A stretch of 64,000 bases of DNA from Chloranthus sessilifolius (lineage: Eukaryota > Streptophyta > Magnoliopsida > Chloranthales > Chloranthaceae). The DNA is taken from the NCBI GenBank assembly GCA_021018995.1, contig CM037585.1, positions 69,690,646 to 69,754,645 on the forward strand, given 5' to 3'. Numbering within the stretch: position 1 is the stretch's first letter; the number at the start of each line of letters is the position of its first letter. The notes under the pieces were generated by a model. That model made no database searches and had not been told where the DNA came from. It saw nothing but the letters and a program-made list of their open reading frames with translations. The position numbers were made by a program, and so were the translations under genes. Below, piece after piece: positions 45,887 through 58,023 of this stretch.

Positions 45887-47880
45887 ATGCTTGGTAGAAG
45901 GTCCCTTAACTCTAAATTAGAACCTCTAAATCCTAAGATAGAAAGGGTCCTTAGACTGAGAAACACCACACCAGCCCTATTATTGAAATTATGCCAGCTG
46001 TGATGGCTGAGAGGCAGAGGACACTGAAGGAATATAATGCACCTGGGGCATATACATCCCCCTTCTGCATTCAATTTCCTTCAGTTGAGGGAAATTATGA
46101 GATTAAATCCTCCACCATCAACATGTTGCCATCTTTCCATGGGCTCAGTAAGGAAGATCCTTACAAGCACATCGATGAGTTCTTGACACTTTGCACCACA
46201 TTTAACATTGCTGGCTTGGGATCGAAAGCCACCAAACTTAGACTTTTTCCTTTTTCCCTAAAGGATAAAGCCAGCACATGGCTCTCCCGGCTCCCAGCCA
46301 ACATCATACATACATGGAATGACCTCCAAAGCCAATTTCTGACAAAATTCTTCCCTATGAATAAAACTAGTCAGATGAGGACGAATATACTTTCATTTAC
46401 TCAATCCTCAACTGAAAATTTTTATGGAGCATGGGAAAGGTTTCAAGAAATGTTAAAACAATGTCCCCACCACCAAATTTTGTAGTGGCAGCTTGTACAA
46501 GTCTTCTATCAAGGAATTGATCCCGAAAGTAGGGACATGGTGGATGCCTCTTGTGTGGGTAGTTACCTCCACAAGATAGCTGATGAGGTATGGGACTTGT
46601 TTGAAATTATAAGTGAGAATTTCATGTAGCAGGAGTCACTGTCCCGTAATGATAGTCAGACCCCAGCTAGAATGGTGAAAGAATCCACCTCTAGAGGTGG
46701 CATATATGAGGTCAAGGTGCAGAGTGAATTAGAGAGGAAGGTGGACAACTTGAGCTTAAAATTTGATAAGTTGATGAATGTGATACAACCTAGATTCACT
46801 GCACAAGTGGAAGAGGCATGTCTGATATGTCAATCTCCTACACATTCACTTCAAGAATGTCCATCAGCCAACCAGTTTCTTGAATTGGTTATGGAACATG
46901 CTAATGCTGCCCAGGCATATGGGCAGTAACTTGCTGGGTACACCTGGAGAAACCACCCCAATCTAAGGTGGAGACAAGATACATATCAGCAACCCTAGTA
47001 GCAGCAGCTGGCAGTACCATACAAACCACAACACCAATTCAACTAGGGATATGCACCTGGGCAGAATTTTCAACTGCTTGCCCCACAGCCAAATTAGTTA
47101 GTTTTGCTCCCATCACAGCTCAGATCCTCTTCTTTTGAAGAGCAAATGCTGGCATCAATACAAAATTTGAGAAACTTAGTACAAACTATGAACTCTCATG
47201 GGCAAATCATTAAAAAAATAGAAGACCAGTTGGGTAAAATCTGTAATGCTTTGAATAAGAGAGAGGAGGGCAGGTTGCCTAGTCAACCCTTAGCCAACCT
47301 TAAAGGGCAGTACATGATTGGAGAAGGCTCCTCTACTCATGAGGAGGCTAATGCAACCACTACCATGAGGAGTGGCAGGGTGGTTGACAATCAAGTGGGT
47401 AGGACAGCTGAGGAGACCATGGAGAATGAAAAAAAAAAAATGTGAGTGTAGAAGAAGACTTAAATTCATCCTCTGCTGTGGAGTAGCAGGGACAAAATAA
47501 AGGGGCTGATGTTGAGCCCCAACAACAAGCAATAAATGAAGAAAAGAGAAAAAAACAAAAATTTGATCATAATATTACTAGGTATGCAGCTGTGGTACCA
47601 GCAGTACCACAACTGCTATTTTCCCATGCACTTGCTGGCCCATCTCCTTTTGATAAGGGGAATGCTCAGATGGAGGAAACGATGGATACCTTCAAGCAGG
47701 TCAAGGTTAATTTACCCCTATTTGATTCCATCAGACAGGTCCCTGCTTATGCCAAATTCTTAAAGGACCTTTGTACATAAAAAAGAAAAGCAAGGGTGCA
47801 ACTGTACAAAAAGGTCTTTGCTATAGAACATGTGGAATCAGTGCAGTCCATAGCCACATCTAAAAAATTGTAGGGGGGCA
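45887..47880 (+). pseudogene. gag: Athila C gag
   Basis: It starts MLGRRSLN at 45,887. After an early frameshift it is open from about 45,991 to 46,484 (EYNAPGAYTSPFCIQFPS, SFHGLSKEDPYKHIDEFL, LRLFPFSLKDKASTWLSRL, FLTKFFPMNKTSQMRTN). The zinc knuckle CLICQSPTHSLQEC at about 46,819-46,860 keeps all metal ligands. The C-terminal linker has SSFEEQMLASIQNLRNLVQ and KKIEDQLGKICNAL. Stops at about 46,483, 46,627, 46,927 and 46,996, a frameshift in the A-run at about 47,440 and others break the frame. Confidence 0.85.
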
Positions 47881-49440
47881 CCTACCATCCCCTGCATCAT
47901 TGGAAACCACACCATAGGTAGAGCCCTCTTGGACTTGGGGGCTAGTGTCAACCTGCTCCCATATTCAGTATATGAGGAGCTAGGTTTGGGAGAGCTAAAA
48001 CCAACTCCAATTGTGCTCCAACTAGCTGATAGGTTTGAGAGAAGACCTATGGGTGTGGTGGAGGATTTTTTGGTGGGGGTAGACTAGTTCTACTATCCTC
48101 CTGATTTCCTGGTTTTGGACATGGACCCTTACAAAAGTAAAACTCTAATTCCTATCATCTTGGTAGGCCATTCTTGGCCACTACCAATGCTTGCATTCAA
48201 TGGAGGTCTAGGGTGATGGAGGTGACCTTTGGGAATATGAAGGCCTAGTTAAATGTGTATAATGCTGCCAAGTAACCTTAGATGGACATTGAGGACTGCT
48301 GTGTAATAGATGTACTAGATGGCCTTGTAGAAGAAGAATTATCCAATTTGCTGGATTGGGAAAATATTTTTAAGAACCTAGAAAATGTTTGGAGTGAGGA
48401 TGAGGAAGGGGCCCGAGCTTTCATGACAGAAGACAACATCACGATAGAGTCTTCTGTGGGCCTAGTGCAGCATTCTAGCTAGAAACCTACATTGTTGGCT
48501 CTTCCTCAAACCGCCAAAGCACCTTTGTTGCCTTCCATTGAAAGTCCCCCCGATATGGAGCTTAAGCAGCTTCCAGACACATTAAAGTATGCCTTCTTAG
48601 GGCAGAACAAAAGCTTCCAGTGATTATCTCTTCCTTTCTCACTAGTGAGCATGAGGAGGAATTATTGAGTGTTCTCAAGAAGCACAAAAGAGCAATAGGT
48701 TGGACAATTGCTGATCTTGGGGGGATTGATGCCTTAGTTTGCATGCATAAAATATACTTGGAAGAGGGTTCAAAACCCTCTAGGGAGATGTAGAGGAAAT
48801 TAAATTCTCACATGTAAGAGGTGGTCTTGAAAGAAATAGTGAAACTATTAGATGCAGGGGAAATTTACCCCATTTTTGATTCAGAGTGGGTGTCACCTAT
48901 TCAGGTGGTCCCCAAAAAGTCAGACATAACAATTGTCACTACTGAGTCTGGGGAGTTGATGCCAACCAGGGAGACCACTGGTGGGAGAGTTTGCATTGAT
49001 TATCGAAGGCTCAACTCCAATCCAGAAAAGACCACTTCCCCCTCCCCTTCATTGACCAAAATCTAGACAAATTGGCTAGGAAAGCATTTTATTACTTTCT
49101 TGATGGATACTTAGGGTATAACCAAATACCTGTGCACCCCCAAGATCAGGAGAAGACCACCTTTACATGTCCCTTTGGCACTTTTGCCTATAGGAGAATG
49201 CCTTTTGGTCTATACAATACTCTAACCACATTTAAGAGATGCATGTATGCTATCTTCTCTGATATGATTGACAAGTTTTTGGAGATCTTCATGGATGATT
49301 TCTCTGTATATGGAGAAAATTTTAGTCAATGCTTGAACCATGTCAGCCTAGTGCTGCAAAGATGTGAAGAAACCAATTTGGTCTTAAGTTGGGAAAAGAG
49401 CCACTTCATGGTAACGTAAGGAATTGTGTTAGGCCATATG
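47881..49440 (+). pseudogene. Athila C protease and truncated reverse transcriptase
   Basis: The protease reads RALLDLGASVNLLPYSVYEE, then VLQLADRFERRPMGVVED. A frameshift has destroyed ILGRPFLAT (about 48,160). The linker at 48,282-48,600 leads to RT: EWVSPIQVVPKK, TGGRVCIDYRRLNS, a frameshift at about 49,022, then FLDGYLGYNQIPVHPQD, CPFGTFAYRRMPFGL and FMDDFSVYG. This is the only RT of the window with both catalytic aspartates. Sequence ends at GIVLGHMV. RNase H, integrase, ORF2 and the 3' region are deleted up to the polypurine-like bases before LTR2. Confidence 0.85.
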
Positions 49441-49451
49441 GTTTGGAGGTG

Positions 49452-52118
49452 TGTTATTCACTGAAAAGTACCACTTTTTACCTTTTAATTTAGCCTTTAC
49501 TATACCTTGTAGCTATCTAATAATCCTTTGTTTAGCTTATTTTGTAGTTAGTAATAACTGTGCAGCTTAATACAAAGTTCATGCTTTTAGTGCCAAAAAG
49601 AGAGAATTCAAGCCAAGGATGACTGTTGAGCTAAAGACTGATGGAACACCAAGGTGACTAGTTTGCATGTTAAGGTGGACCAAAGAAGTCTAGTAGATGA
49701 GAGGAGTATGGATATGAATGGAGAAAGCTGCAACAATGACATATGCATTGTAATAGAGGTGCAGAAGTATTGCCTCACGCAGTCACAAAGGTTGCCTCGC
49801 GCTATTTAAATTCGTAGCAAAGCCACCTTGCGCAGTTGATACCTGCAGCACAAGAGAACTCATGAAGAACTCATGCGCTCAGTGAAGGAATTAACCTCCG
49901 ATAACTACTTCGCACAGTAGTCGCGTGCTTCAGCTGCTATCAACACTCAGAGTACTCGCGAAGCTCTCGTAGGGATCAAGTCTCAAGCAGCCGTGCGCAC
50001 AGTCTCATGAAACCAAGTTATATAAAAGAATCAAGCAAGCTCATGAAGTTCTCATGTAGCTCAAGAGGAGAGAGAGCTCCAGAATTTCTCTCGTGCAACT
50101 CTCGCACACGTGAAATCCAAAACCTCCACCGCACGAGCTGTTATACTCATTACACAAGGAGCCTGGCGAAAGGTAAATTCATCTTCACGAGACCCTTGCG
50201 ACAAAAAATTTTGAAGCTCTACTGTGTGAGCAAAGCCAAAGCATTACAAACTCTTCCTTGCAAGAGCATTTCAGAGCAAAGTAGCTATGCGATAATTCAA
50301 AGCCTTCTACGCGAGCAAGGAGCTTTCCAAACCAAATCTAACCTCGCGAACACTCTGCAAACTATGAAAATGAATTAAAGAACCAAAGTCAGTCCTGTGA
50401 AGCTTAGGCTCTCCACTTCTCATTCTATACTCAGGGACCTTATGGGGATTTTCCCAAGTCTAGGGCACACATCTTGAGGTCTTGATCTCCATGCACATAT
50501 CTCGAGGCATCCAAGGGTTGTAACCAAGCCACGTCTGCCATAAAATTAGGATTTAATCTTCTCTTAGCCAAGGTATCAATGACTGAGTATATAAGCTATA
50601 AATTTAACTTAGAAAAGAATATCTCCCTCAACTTGAGTCAACTGTGAGCTCTAGCAGATTAGGGTTAGGGTTTGATCACCCTTTTTTCTAATTTTCTTCT
50701 TCCTTAGCCTAGCACTTGCTGGCTATGACCTCTGTAAGCAATTAGGCTTAGTTTTAAGCAGCTTTTGTAATGGGTCTTGTATACATTGGGAGTAGTTGAG
50801 AACTATTATGCACAAGGCTTCTGCCTTGAGAAATTTCATTGTAAGTATTGTTTAATCAATGAAATTTGGATTTTAATGCTTAGTCAATCTGTTGTTTTCC
50901 TATTTGTCTATAGTATTGTTTGATCTATGCCATACACTTAGGATTTTAGTTGATTTGAAATTCCCATGGAAGGTTGAGCTTGTAGCCCTGTGACCATGGT
51001 GGTAGCAGCAATTATCATGTTCCATCTCAGACCTCTGTGACTTGGATAGCTTCTGTGGATAGCCTGTAACCATTTGAGTAGACAAACTATAGCCCTAGGG
51101 TGATTCCAAGTCACAGATCTGAGAAGGGTTCTTCTCCTCTGCAGTTGAGCTTGTAGCCTTGTGAGAGGTTGTAGCAGAACAACTCTCCTCTGTTTTACAT
51201 GACCATCATCAGATGTTAGATCTGGTTTCTCTGTAGAAATTATAGCCTTGTGAGCTGAGTCATTGCAAGCCCATTTATAGCAATGACCAGCTGCATTTAA
51301 GTTCTCAAATAGCCTCTGAACCACTGTGGTTTCCACTTGTTTTTCAAGAGCTATTTGCTCCCATGGGTGCTTGAGCTTATAACCTGGCAAACATGGTGTC
51401 TGCAATAGTTTTAATGTTCTAATTTGAACCATTGGGTGGAGGACATTTATTGGATTATCTGGGACTATTTAAGTAGTCAGGTTATAACCTTAAGATCAGT
51501 CCATTCCCTTAGATTAGATTGGTTTTCTGATTTAATTTATATGGTTTGATCCTCTCTATTGGATAGCCTGTGACCATTGAAGTGGACAAGTTATAACCTT
51601 AAGAGACCAGGTCAAACCATAAGAGTTGAGTTAGATACTTCCTCCTTGCATATGTGCTTGTAGCCATCCGAAGGATTGTTGCAGAGACAACCTTAAATCT
51701 GAGTTACAGAACTGAACTAAGCTTAATTGCCTACTTCCCATCAATTTTATCTTTATTTCATCACACACCATCACCACCTTCTTCTTAAACCCTTTCTTTA
51801 GGATAGGACTGCACTTTGTTTCTCTTCTTTTAGTGTTAGTTTAGTGTAGTTGTGACACCCAACTTCCTTTCTCTATGATTGCCAGATCTGTAGCTAGTTC
51901 TGGAGGCCTACTAATATAACCCATTTTGGGTTCTAGATCAATTTCTCTATGGGACAAAATCTTACTTACTCAAAACTTTCTACAACAGCCCTGTATCTTA
52001 CAGGCTATGTATTTCAGACTTGCTGATTTATCCACTTTCCATCTCGTCACTTGTTGATTTATTTTTCTTCACCACTGTTTTCTCACCAATAATAAACAAC
52101 AACCTAAGATAACCAATA
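49452..52118 (+). repeat. LTR2, shared by Athila C and D
   Basis: 2,667 bp from TGTTATTCACTG to ACCAATA (terminal CA changed to TA). It shares with LTR3 details absent from LTR1, for example GTTTAGCTT, AAAGACTGATGG, GACTAGTTTGCATGT and the GAGAAAGCTGCAACA to GCTATTTAAAT section. Only one, altered, copy of the CACCATGGTG box remains. The CTCGCG array runs about 49,780-50,350 and TATATAAG is at 50,588-50,595. The ORF at 50,007-50,378 is open by chance across the array. Confidence 0.9.
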
Positions 52119-52453
52119 AGTTTTTAGCACCGTTGTTGGGAATATTGATCTTTTTAGTAGACCTGAGCTATATTTTAATTTAGTCTAAAAAATTCTTTGT
52201 AGCTGTGCCTTTAATTGAATAAAAAGTACTATTGATTTTTATTGGAATTCTTGCTGAACTGAACAACAGCAGCAGGGAAAAAGCTAGAGCTGTAGCTGCA
52301 GTTTAGCTAGCTCTGTTTATACTTCTTTTATCCTAAAACTCAGTCTATTTGTATTGAATTCCCTGTCAATAGTTTAGTTGTAAATCTGTTTAGCTGTAAT
52401 TTTGTTTGCAGTGTGCTGTGAGTATTTTCTTTACTTTCTGATTTTGTGTGTGT

Positions 52454-54460
52454 ATGCTTGGTAGAAGGTCCCTTAACCCTGAGTTAGAACCTCCAAATCT
52501 TGAGTTTGAAAGGGTCCCTAGACTAAGAAATAACACACCGACCCCTATTGTTGAAATTGAGCCAGTTTTGATGACTGAGAGGCAAAGGACTCTGAAGGAA
52601 TGCATTGCACCTGGGGATTATACATCTCCCTTTTACATACAATTTCCTTCAGTTGAGGGAAATTATGAAATCAAGTCCTCCACTATTAACATGCTGTCAT
52701 CTTTTCATGGGCTCAGTAAGGAAGATCCACACAGGCATATTGATCAATTCTTGACACTTTGCACCACATTTAACATTGCTGGCTTGGGACCTGAAGCCAC
52801 CAAACTTAGGCTTTTTCCTTTTTCCCTAAAGGATAAAGCTAGCTCCTGGCTCTCTAAGCTCCCAGCCAATAGGATTCAGACATGGAGTGACCTCCAAAGC
52901 CAATTTCTTATAAAAAATTTTCCCATGAACAAAATTAGTCAGATGAGGACAAACATACTGTCATTTACTCAGTCCTCAACTGAAGATTTTTATGAGGCAT
53001 GGGAGAGGTTTCAAGAAATATTAAAATAATGTCCCCACCACCAAATTCCACAGTGGCAACTTATACAAGTCTTTTACTAAGGAATTAATCCCAAGAGTAG
53101 GGACATGGTGGATGCCTCATGTGAGGGTAGTTACCTCCACAGGACAGCTGATGAGGCATGGTAGTTGTTTGACATTATAGGTGAGAATTCTATGTAGCAG
53201 GAGTCACTGTCTCACAATGACAGCCAAACCCTAGCTAAAATGGTGAAAGAATCCACTCCTAGAGGTGGCATGTATGAGGTCAAGGTACAGAGTGAATTAT
53301 AAAGGAAGGTGGACAATCTAAGTTTAAAGTTTGATAAATTGATGAATGTGATGCAGCCTAGGATGGCTGCACAAGTGGAAGAGGTATGTCTGATATGCCA
53401 ATCTCCCACACATTCACTTCAAGAATATCCATTAGCCAATCAGTTCCCTGAATTAGTTATGGAACATGCCAATGCTACCAAGGCATATGGGCAGCAACCT
53501 GCTGGGTACACATGGAGAAACCACCCAAATCTGAGGTGGAGACAAGACACATACCAACAGCCCCAGGAGCAGTAGTTGGCAACTCCATACAGACCTCAGC
53601 CTCAATTCAATCAAGGATATGCACCTAGGCAGAATTTTTAGTTGCCTGCCCCACAGCCAAATCATTTGGTCTTGCCCCCACCACAACTCAGATCCTCTTC
53701 CTTTGAAGAGCAAATAGTGGCATCAATGCAAAATCTGGGAAACTTGGCACAAACTATGAACTCTCATGGGCAAAGCATTAAAAAAATAGAAGACCAGCTG
53801 GGTTAAATCTGTAATGCTTTGAATAAGAGAGAGGAGGGCATGTTGCCTGGTCAACCCTTGGCCAACCCTAAAGGGCAGTACATGATTGGAGAAGGCTTCT
53901 CTACCCATGAGGAGGCTAATGCAATCACTACCCTAAGAAGTGGTAGGGTGGTTGATAATTTAGTGGGCAGGGTAACTGAGGAGGCCATGGAGAGTGAAAA
54001 AGAACAAAATATGAGTGTTGAAGAACCAATGAATTTATCCCCTACTGTGGAGCAACAAGGACAAAATAAAGGAGCTGATATTAAGCCCCAACAACAAGCA
54101 ATAAAAGATAAAAAAAGGAAAAAACAAAAATTTGACAATGATGTTGTTAGGCATGCAGCTGTGGCACCAGCAGTCTCAAAGCTGCCATTTTCTCATGCAC
54201 TTGCTAGCCCATCTCCTTTTGATAAGGGGAATGCTTAGATGGAGGAAATGATGGAGACCTTCAAGCAGGTCAAGATAAATTTACCCTTGCTTGATGCTAT
54301 TAAACAGGTCCCTGCCTATGCCAAATTCTTGAAGGACCTTTGTACACAAAAGAGAAAAGTAAGGGTGCAGTTGTCTAAAAAAGTTTTTACTATGGAACAT
54401 GTAGAATCAATTCTGTCCATAGCCACACCTACGAAATTGTAGGACCCAGGGGTACCTACT
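52454..54460 (+). pseudogene. gag: Athila D gag
   Basis: It is open from MLGRRSLNPELEPPNLEFER to about 53,027, the longest intact gag piece of the window. It includes SSFHGLSKEDPHRHIDQFL, LRLFPFSLKDKASSWLSKL and FLIKNFPMNKISQMRTN. The knuckle CLICQSPTHSLQEY has tyrosine in place of the last cysteine. The C-terminal linker at 53,819-54,440 is mostly open (RPSFEEQ-type block just before, then KPQQQAIKDKKRKKQKFDND and ETFKQVKINLPLLDAIKQV). Stops lie at about 53,027, 53,080, 53,161, 53,194, 53,299, 53,573 and 54,236. Confidence 0.85.
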
Positions 54461-54822
54461 ATCTCCTGCATAATTGGAAACCACACCATTGGTAGAGCCC
54501 TCTTAGACTTAGGGGCCAGTGCGAATTTGCTCCCATATTCTGTGTATGAGGAGATGGGTTTGGGGGAGCTAAAATCTACATCAGTTGTGCTCCAGCTGGC
54601 TCATAGGTTTGAGAGAAGACCTGTGGGTGTGGTGGAGGATGTTTTGGTGGGGGTGGATAAGTTCTACTACCCTGCTGATTTCCTAGTTTTGGATATGGAC
54701 CCTTGCAAAAGTAAAACCCCAATACCTGTCATCCTTGGAAGGCCATTCTTGGCCACTACCAATGCTTGCACTCAATGTAGGTTAGGGGTGATGGAGGTAA
54801 CCTTTGGAAATATGAAGGCCTA
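54461..54822 (+). pseudogene. Athila D protease
   Basis: The active site reads RALLDLGASANLLPYSVYEE with the catalytic aspartate at about 54,509. Further blocks are VVLQLAHRFERRPVGVVEDV, FLVLDMDPCKSKTPIP, ILGRPFLAT and MEVTFGNMKA, ending at a TAA at 54,821-54,823. The domain itself is open from 54,470; a stop at 54,440 separates it from gag. Confidence 0.8.
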
Positions 54823-56710
54823 ATTAAATGTGTACAATGTTGGTAGGCAGCTTCAAATGGACATTGAGAACTGCTGTGCAATAGATGTACTAGATGGCCT
54901 TGTTGAAGGAGAATTATCCAATCTACTGGTTGGGATAATGTGGCTGAAAACCTGAAAAATATTTATAGTATGATTGAGGAGGAGGCCCAAGCTCTTATGA
55001 CAGAAGATAATATCAAAATAGAGTCTTCTGTGGGCCTAGTGCAGCATTCAAGCTGGAAACCTACATTGCTGCCCCTTCCTCAAACCACCAAGGCACCCTT
55101 GTATCCTTCCATTGAAAGTTCCCCTGATCTGAAGCTGAAACAGCTTTCAGACACATTAAAGTATGCTTTCTTTGGGCAAAATAAAAAGCTTCCAATGATT
55201 ATCTCTTCCTCGCTCACTAGTGAGCAGGAGGAGGAATTATTGAGTGTTCTCAAGAAGAACACAAAGGCTATGGGGTGGACAATTGTTGGTCTTAGGGGCA
55301 TTGATGCCTCAGTTTGCATGTACAAAATTCACTTGGAAGAGGGTGCAAAACCCTCTAGGGAGATGCAGAGGAAGCTTAATCCTCACATTCAAGAGGTGAT
55401 CGTGAAAGAGATAGTAAAACTGTTGGATGCAAGGGTGATTTACCCCATTTCAGATTCATAGTGGGTGTCACCTATTCAGGTGGTACCCAAAAAGTCAGGC
55501 ATAACAATTATTACTTCTAATTCTAGAGAGTTGATGCTAGCCAGGGAGACCACTAGCTGGAGAGTTTGCATAGATTACAGAAAACTCAACTCCAAGACTA
55601 GGAAAGATCACTTTCCTCTCCCTTTCATTGACCAAATTCTAGATAAATTGGTTGGGAAGGTATTTTATTTCTTTCTTGATGGATACTCAGGATATAACCA
55701 AATCCCTGTGTATCCTCAAGATCAAGAGAAAATTACTTTCACATGTCCCTTTGGCACCTTTGCTTACAGGAGTATGCCTTTTGGACTGTGTAATACCCCA
55801 ACCACATTTTAGAGGTGCATGTATGCCATTTTCTCTAATATGATTGACAAGTTCCTAAAAATATTTATGAATGATTTTTCAGTCTATGGGGACAGCTTTA
55901 GCCAGTGCTTGAGTCACCTTGACCTGGTTTTACAAAGGTGTGAAGAGACCAATTTGGTCTTAAGCTGGAAAAAGAGCCACTTGATGGTAATACAAGGAAT
56001 TGTGTTAGGCCATGTGGTCTCCCACAGAGGTATAGAGGTAGACAAGGCTAAAGTAGACCTAATCTCACACCTGCTCACACCCAGAACTGTCAAGTAAATC
56101 AAATCCTTTTTAGTACATGCTAGATTTTACAGGAGGTTTATTAAGGACTTCAGCAGAATTGCAAAGCCACTGTGCCACCTACTTTGCCAGGATGTGTAAT
56201 TTGAATTTTCTGTTGAGTGTCTTGAGGCCTTTGAGGTCTTAAAAAAGTGTCTCACCACTGCTCCTGTAATTCAGGCCCCATATTACTCACTCCCCTTTGA
56301 ACTGATCTGTGATGCATTAGATTTGGCTATAGGTGTTGTCCTAGGATAGAGGAAAGATAAGCTGCTAGTAGTGATTTATTATGCAAGCAAAACATTAGCA
56401 GAGGCTCAACTCAATTATACCACAACTAAGAAGGAGCTACTAGTTGTTGTGTTTGCTGTGGACAAGTTTAGACCCTACTTTCTTAGGTTTAAAATTGTTG
56501 TGTTTACTGATCACTCAGCCATGAAATACCTTTTGGCCAAAAAGGATGCAAAACCTAGGCTGATCAGATGGATCCTCCTGTTGCAAGAGTTTGATCTTGA
56601 GATCAAGGATAAGAAGGGAGTGGAGAATGTGGTGGCTGACCACCTCTCTAGAATTGTGTTAGATGAATGTGTAGCTGCACCTGTCAATGAATTGTTCTCT
56701 GATGAGTAGC
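54823..56710 (+). pseudogene. Athila D reverse transcriptase and RNase H
   Basis: An open linker (54,940-55,459) ends in EEGAKPSREMQRKLNPHIQE and VIYPISDS. After one stop the RT reads SPIQVVPKKSGI, WRVCIDYRKLNSKTRKDHFP, FIDQILDKLVG, FLDGYSGYNQIPVYPQD, CPFGTFAYRSMPFGLCN and FMNDFSVYG (D to N in the active site). RNase H follows with [46 protein letters not shown] and VADHLSRI. Here S to L changes the DAS triplet. Stops occur at about 55,459, 55,810, 56,095, 56,198 and 56,347. Confidence 0.9.
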
Positions 56711-58023
56711 TATTTGCTGTTTAGTCTAGTGTGCCCTGGTTTGCACACATTATAAATTTTCTTGTTGTTGGTAGGATCCCCCTTCATTGGTTCAAGATGG
56801 ACAAAGAGCTATTTTTCTCTCAGGTCAAAATTTTCTGTGGGAGGATCCTTACCTATACAAGCATTGTGCAGATCAGATAGTTAGGAGATGTGTGCCTGAA
56901 AGTGAGTTCCACAGCATTCTTTCTATGTGCCATGAGCAGGCCTGTGGAGGTCACTTTAGTGGCAAAAATACAACTATAAAAGTACTGCAATGTGGGTTCT
57001 ACTAGCCCTCTTTGTTCAGAGATGCTCACATACATTGCAAAGCCTGTGCATGATGTCAAAGGTTGGGAGGCATTTTCAAGAAAGATTCAATGCCATTGCA
57101 ACCCATCCTTGTGGTAGAACTATTTGATATCTGGGGGATTGATTTTATGGGCCCCTTTCCTCCTTCTATGGGTTTCAATTTTATCCTTGTGGCAGTGGAC
57201 TATGTGTCCAAGTGGGTTGAAGCCATTGCCACAAGAACAAATGACCACACAGTTGTCCTCAAAATTTTAAAAGACAATATTTTCTCCAGATTTGACACCC
57301 CTAGAGCTATCATTAGTGACAGGGGGGAGTCATTTCTGTAACACGCCTTTTGAGAACCTGCTAAAAAAGTATTCTGTTACACCTAGGATTGCAACTCCCT
57401 ACCACCCACAGACTAGTGGGCAAGTTGAAATTTCTAATAGGGAGATTAAGCACATCTTGGAGAAGATTGTGATGACAGATAGGACGGATTGGGCACAGAA
57501 GTTGAATGATACTCCGTGGGTTTATAGAATGCCAATAAGACCCCTATTGGCATGTCCCCTTTTAGGCTGGTTTATGCAAGGCATGTCATTTACCAGTGGA
57601 GTTAGAACATAGAGCCTACTAGGCTATTAAAATACTGAATGTTGATCTAACTACTGCTGGTTCACCCAGGAAATTGTAACTATCAGAACTTGATGAGTTG
57701 AAATTGGAGGCCTATGTAAATGCCAGAATTTACAAGGAGAGATCTAAGGCATTCTTTGACAAAAAATTGATGAGAAAGGACTTCAAGGTTGGTACAAGGT
57801 TTGGCTTTTTAAATCCAAATTAAAATTCTTTCCGAGGAAGTTATAATCTAGGTGGGATGGACCTTATACTATCATCAATGCCTCCCCATCTGGTGCTGTG
57901 GAGATCTTGGATCCCATTTCTGGGAAGAACATGAAACTGAATGGTCAAAGACTGAAGATTTGTGTAGAAAATTCTGTGGAGCCTCGTCAGATCATCCACC
58001 TTCATGAAGCTCCCACTACTTAG
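56711..58023 (+). pseudogene. Athila D integrase
   Basis: The zinc region reads MCHEQACGGHFSGKNTTIKV and HCKACA. The core has [12 protein letters not shown] with the first aspartate intact, [22 protein letters not shown] and, after a one-base shift in a G-run at about 57,323, GGSHFCN and [20 protein letters not shown]. Allowing for the shift, the second aspartate and the glutamate are 35 residues apart. The C-terminal GPY-type module and a final IHLHEAPTT with TAG at 58,021-58,023 complete it. Stops at about 57,002, 57,052, 57,610, 57,674 and 57,842 disable it. Confidence 0.85.

Larger units (their letters stand above)
43083..52118 (+). mobile_element. Athila-like element C, deleted in pol and joined to D through a shared LTR
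   Basis: The structure is LTR (43,083-45,559), primer site, gag, protease and RT up to about 49,440. It is then cut off and joined directly to a polypurine-like TTTGGAGGTG and an LTR (49,452-52,118). The second LTR is followed immediately by a primer site and the internal region of D, so it serves both elements. In U3 it resembles LTR3 (63,217 on) more than LTR1, which suggests that it belongs to D. The left flank AAGAT (43,078-43,082) is a candidate target duplication whose partner lies outside the window. Confidence 0.8.

Noticed and set aside
50007..50378. 123-codon ORF in LTR2
   Set aside because: It is open across the CTCGCG array and is not conserved in LTR1.
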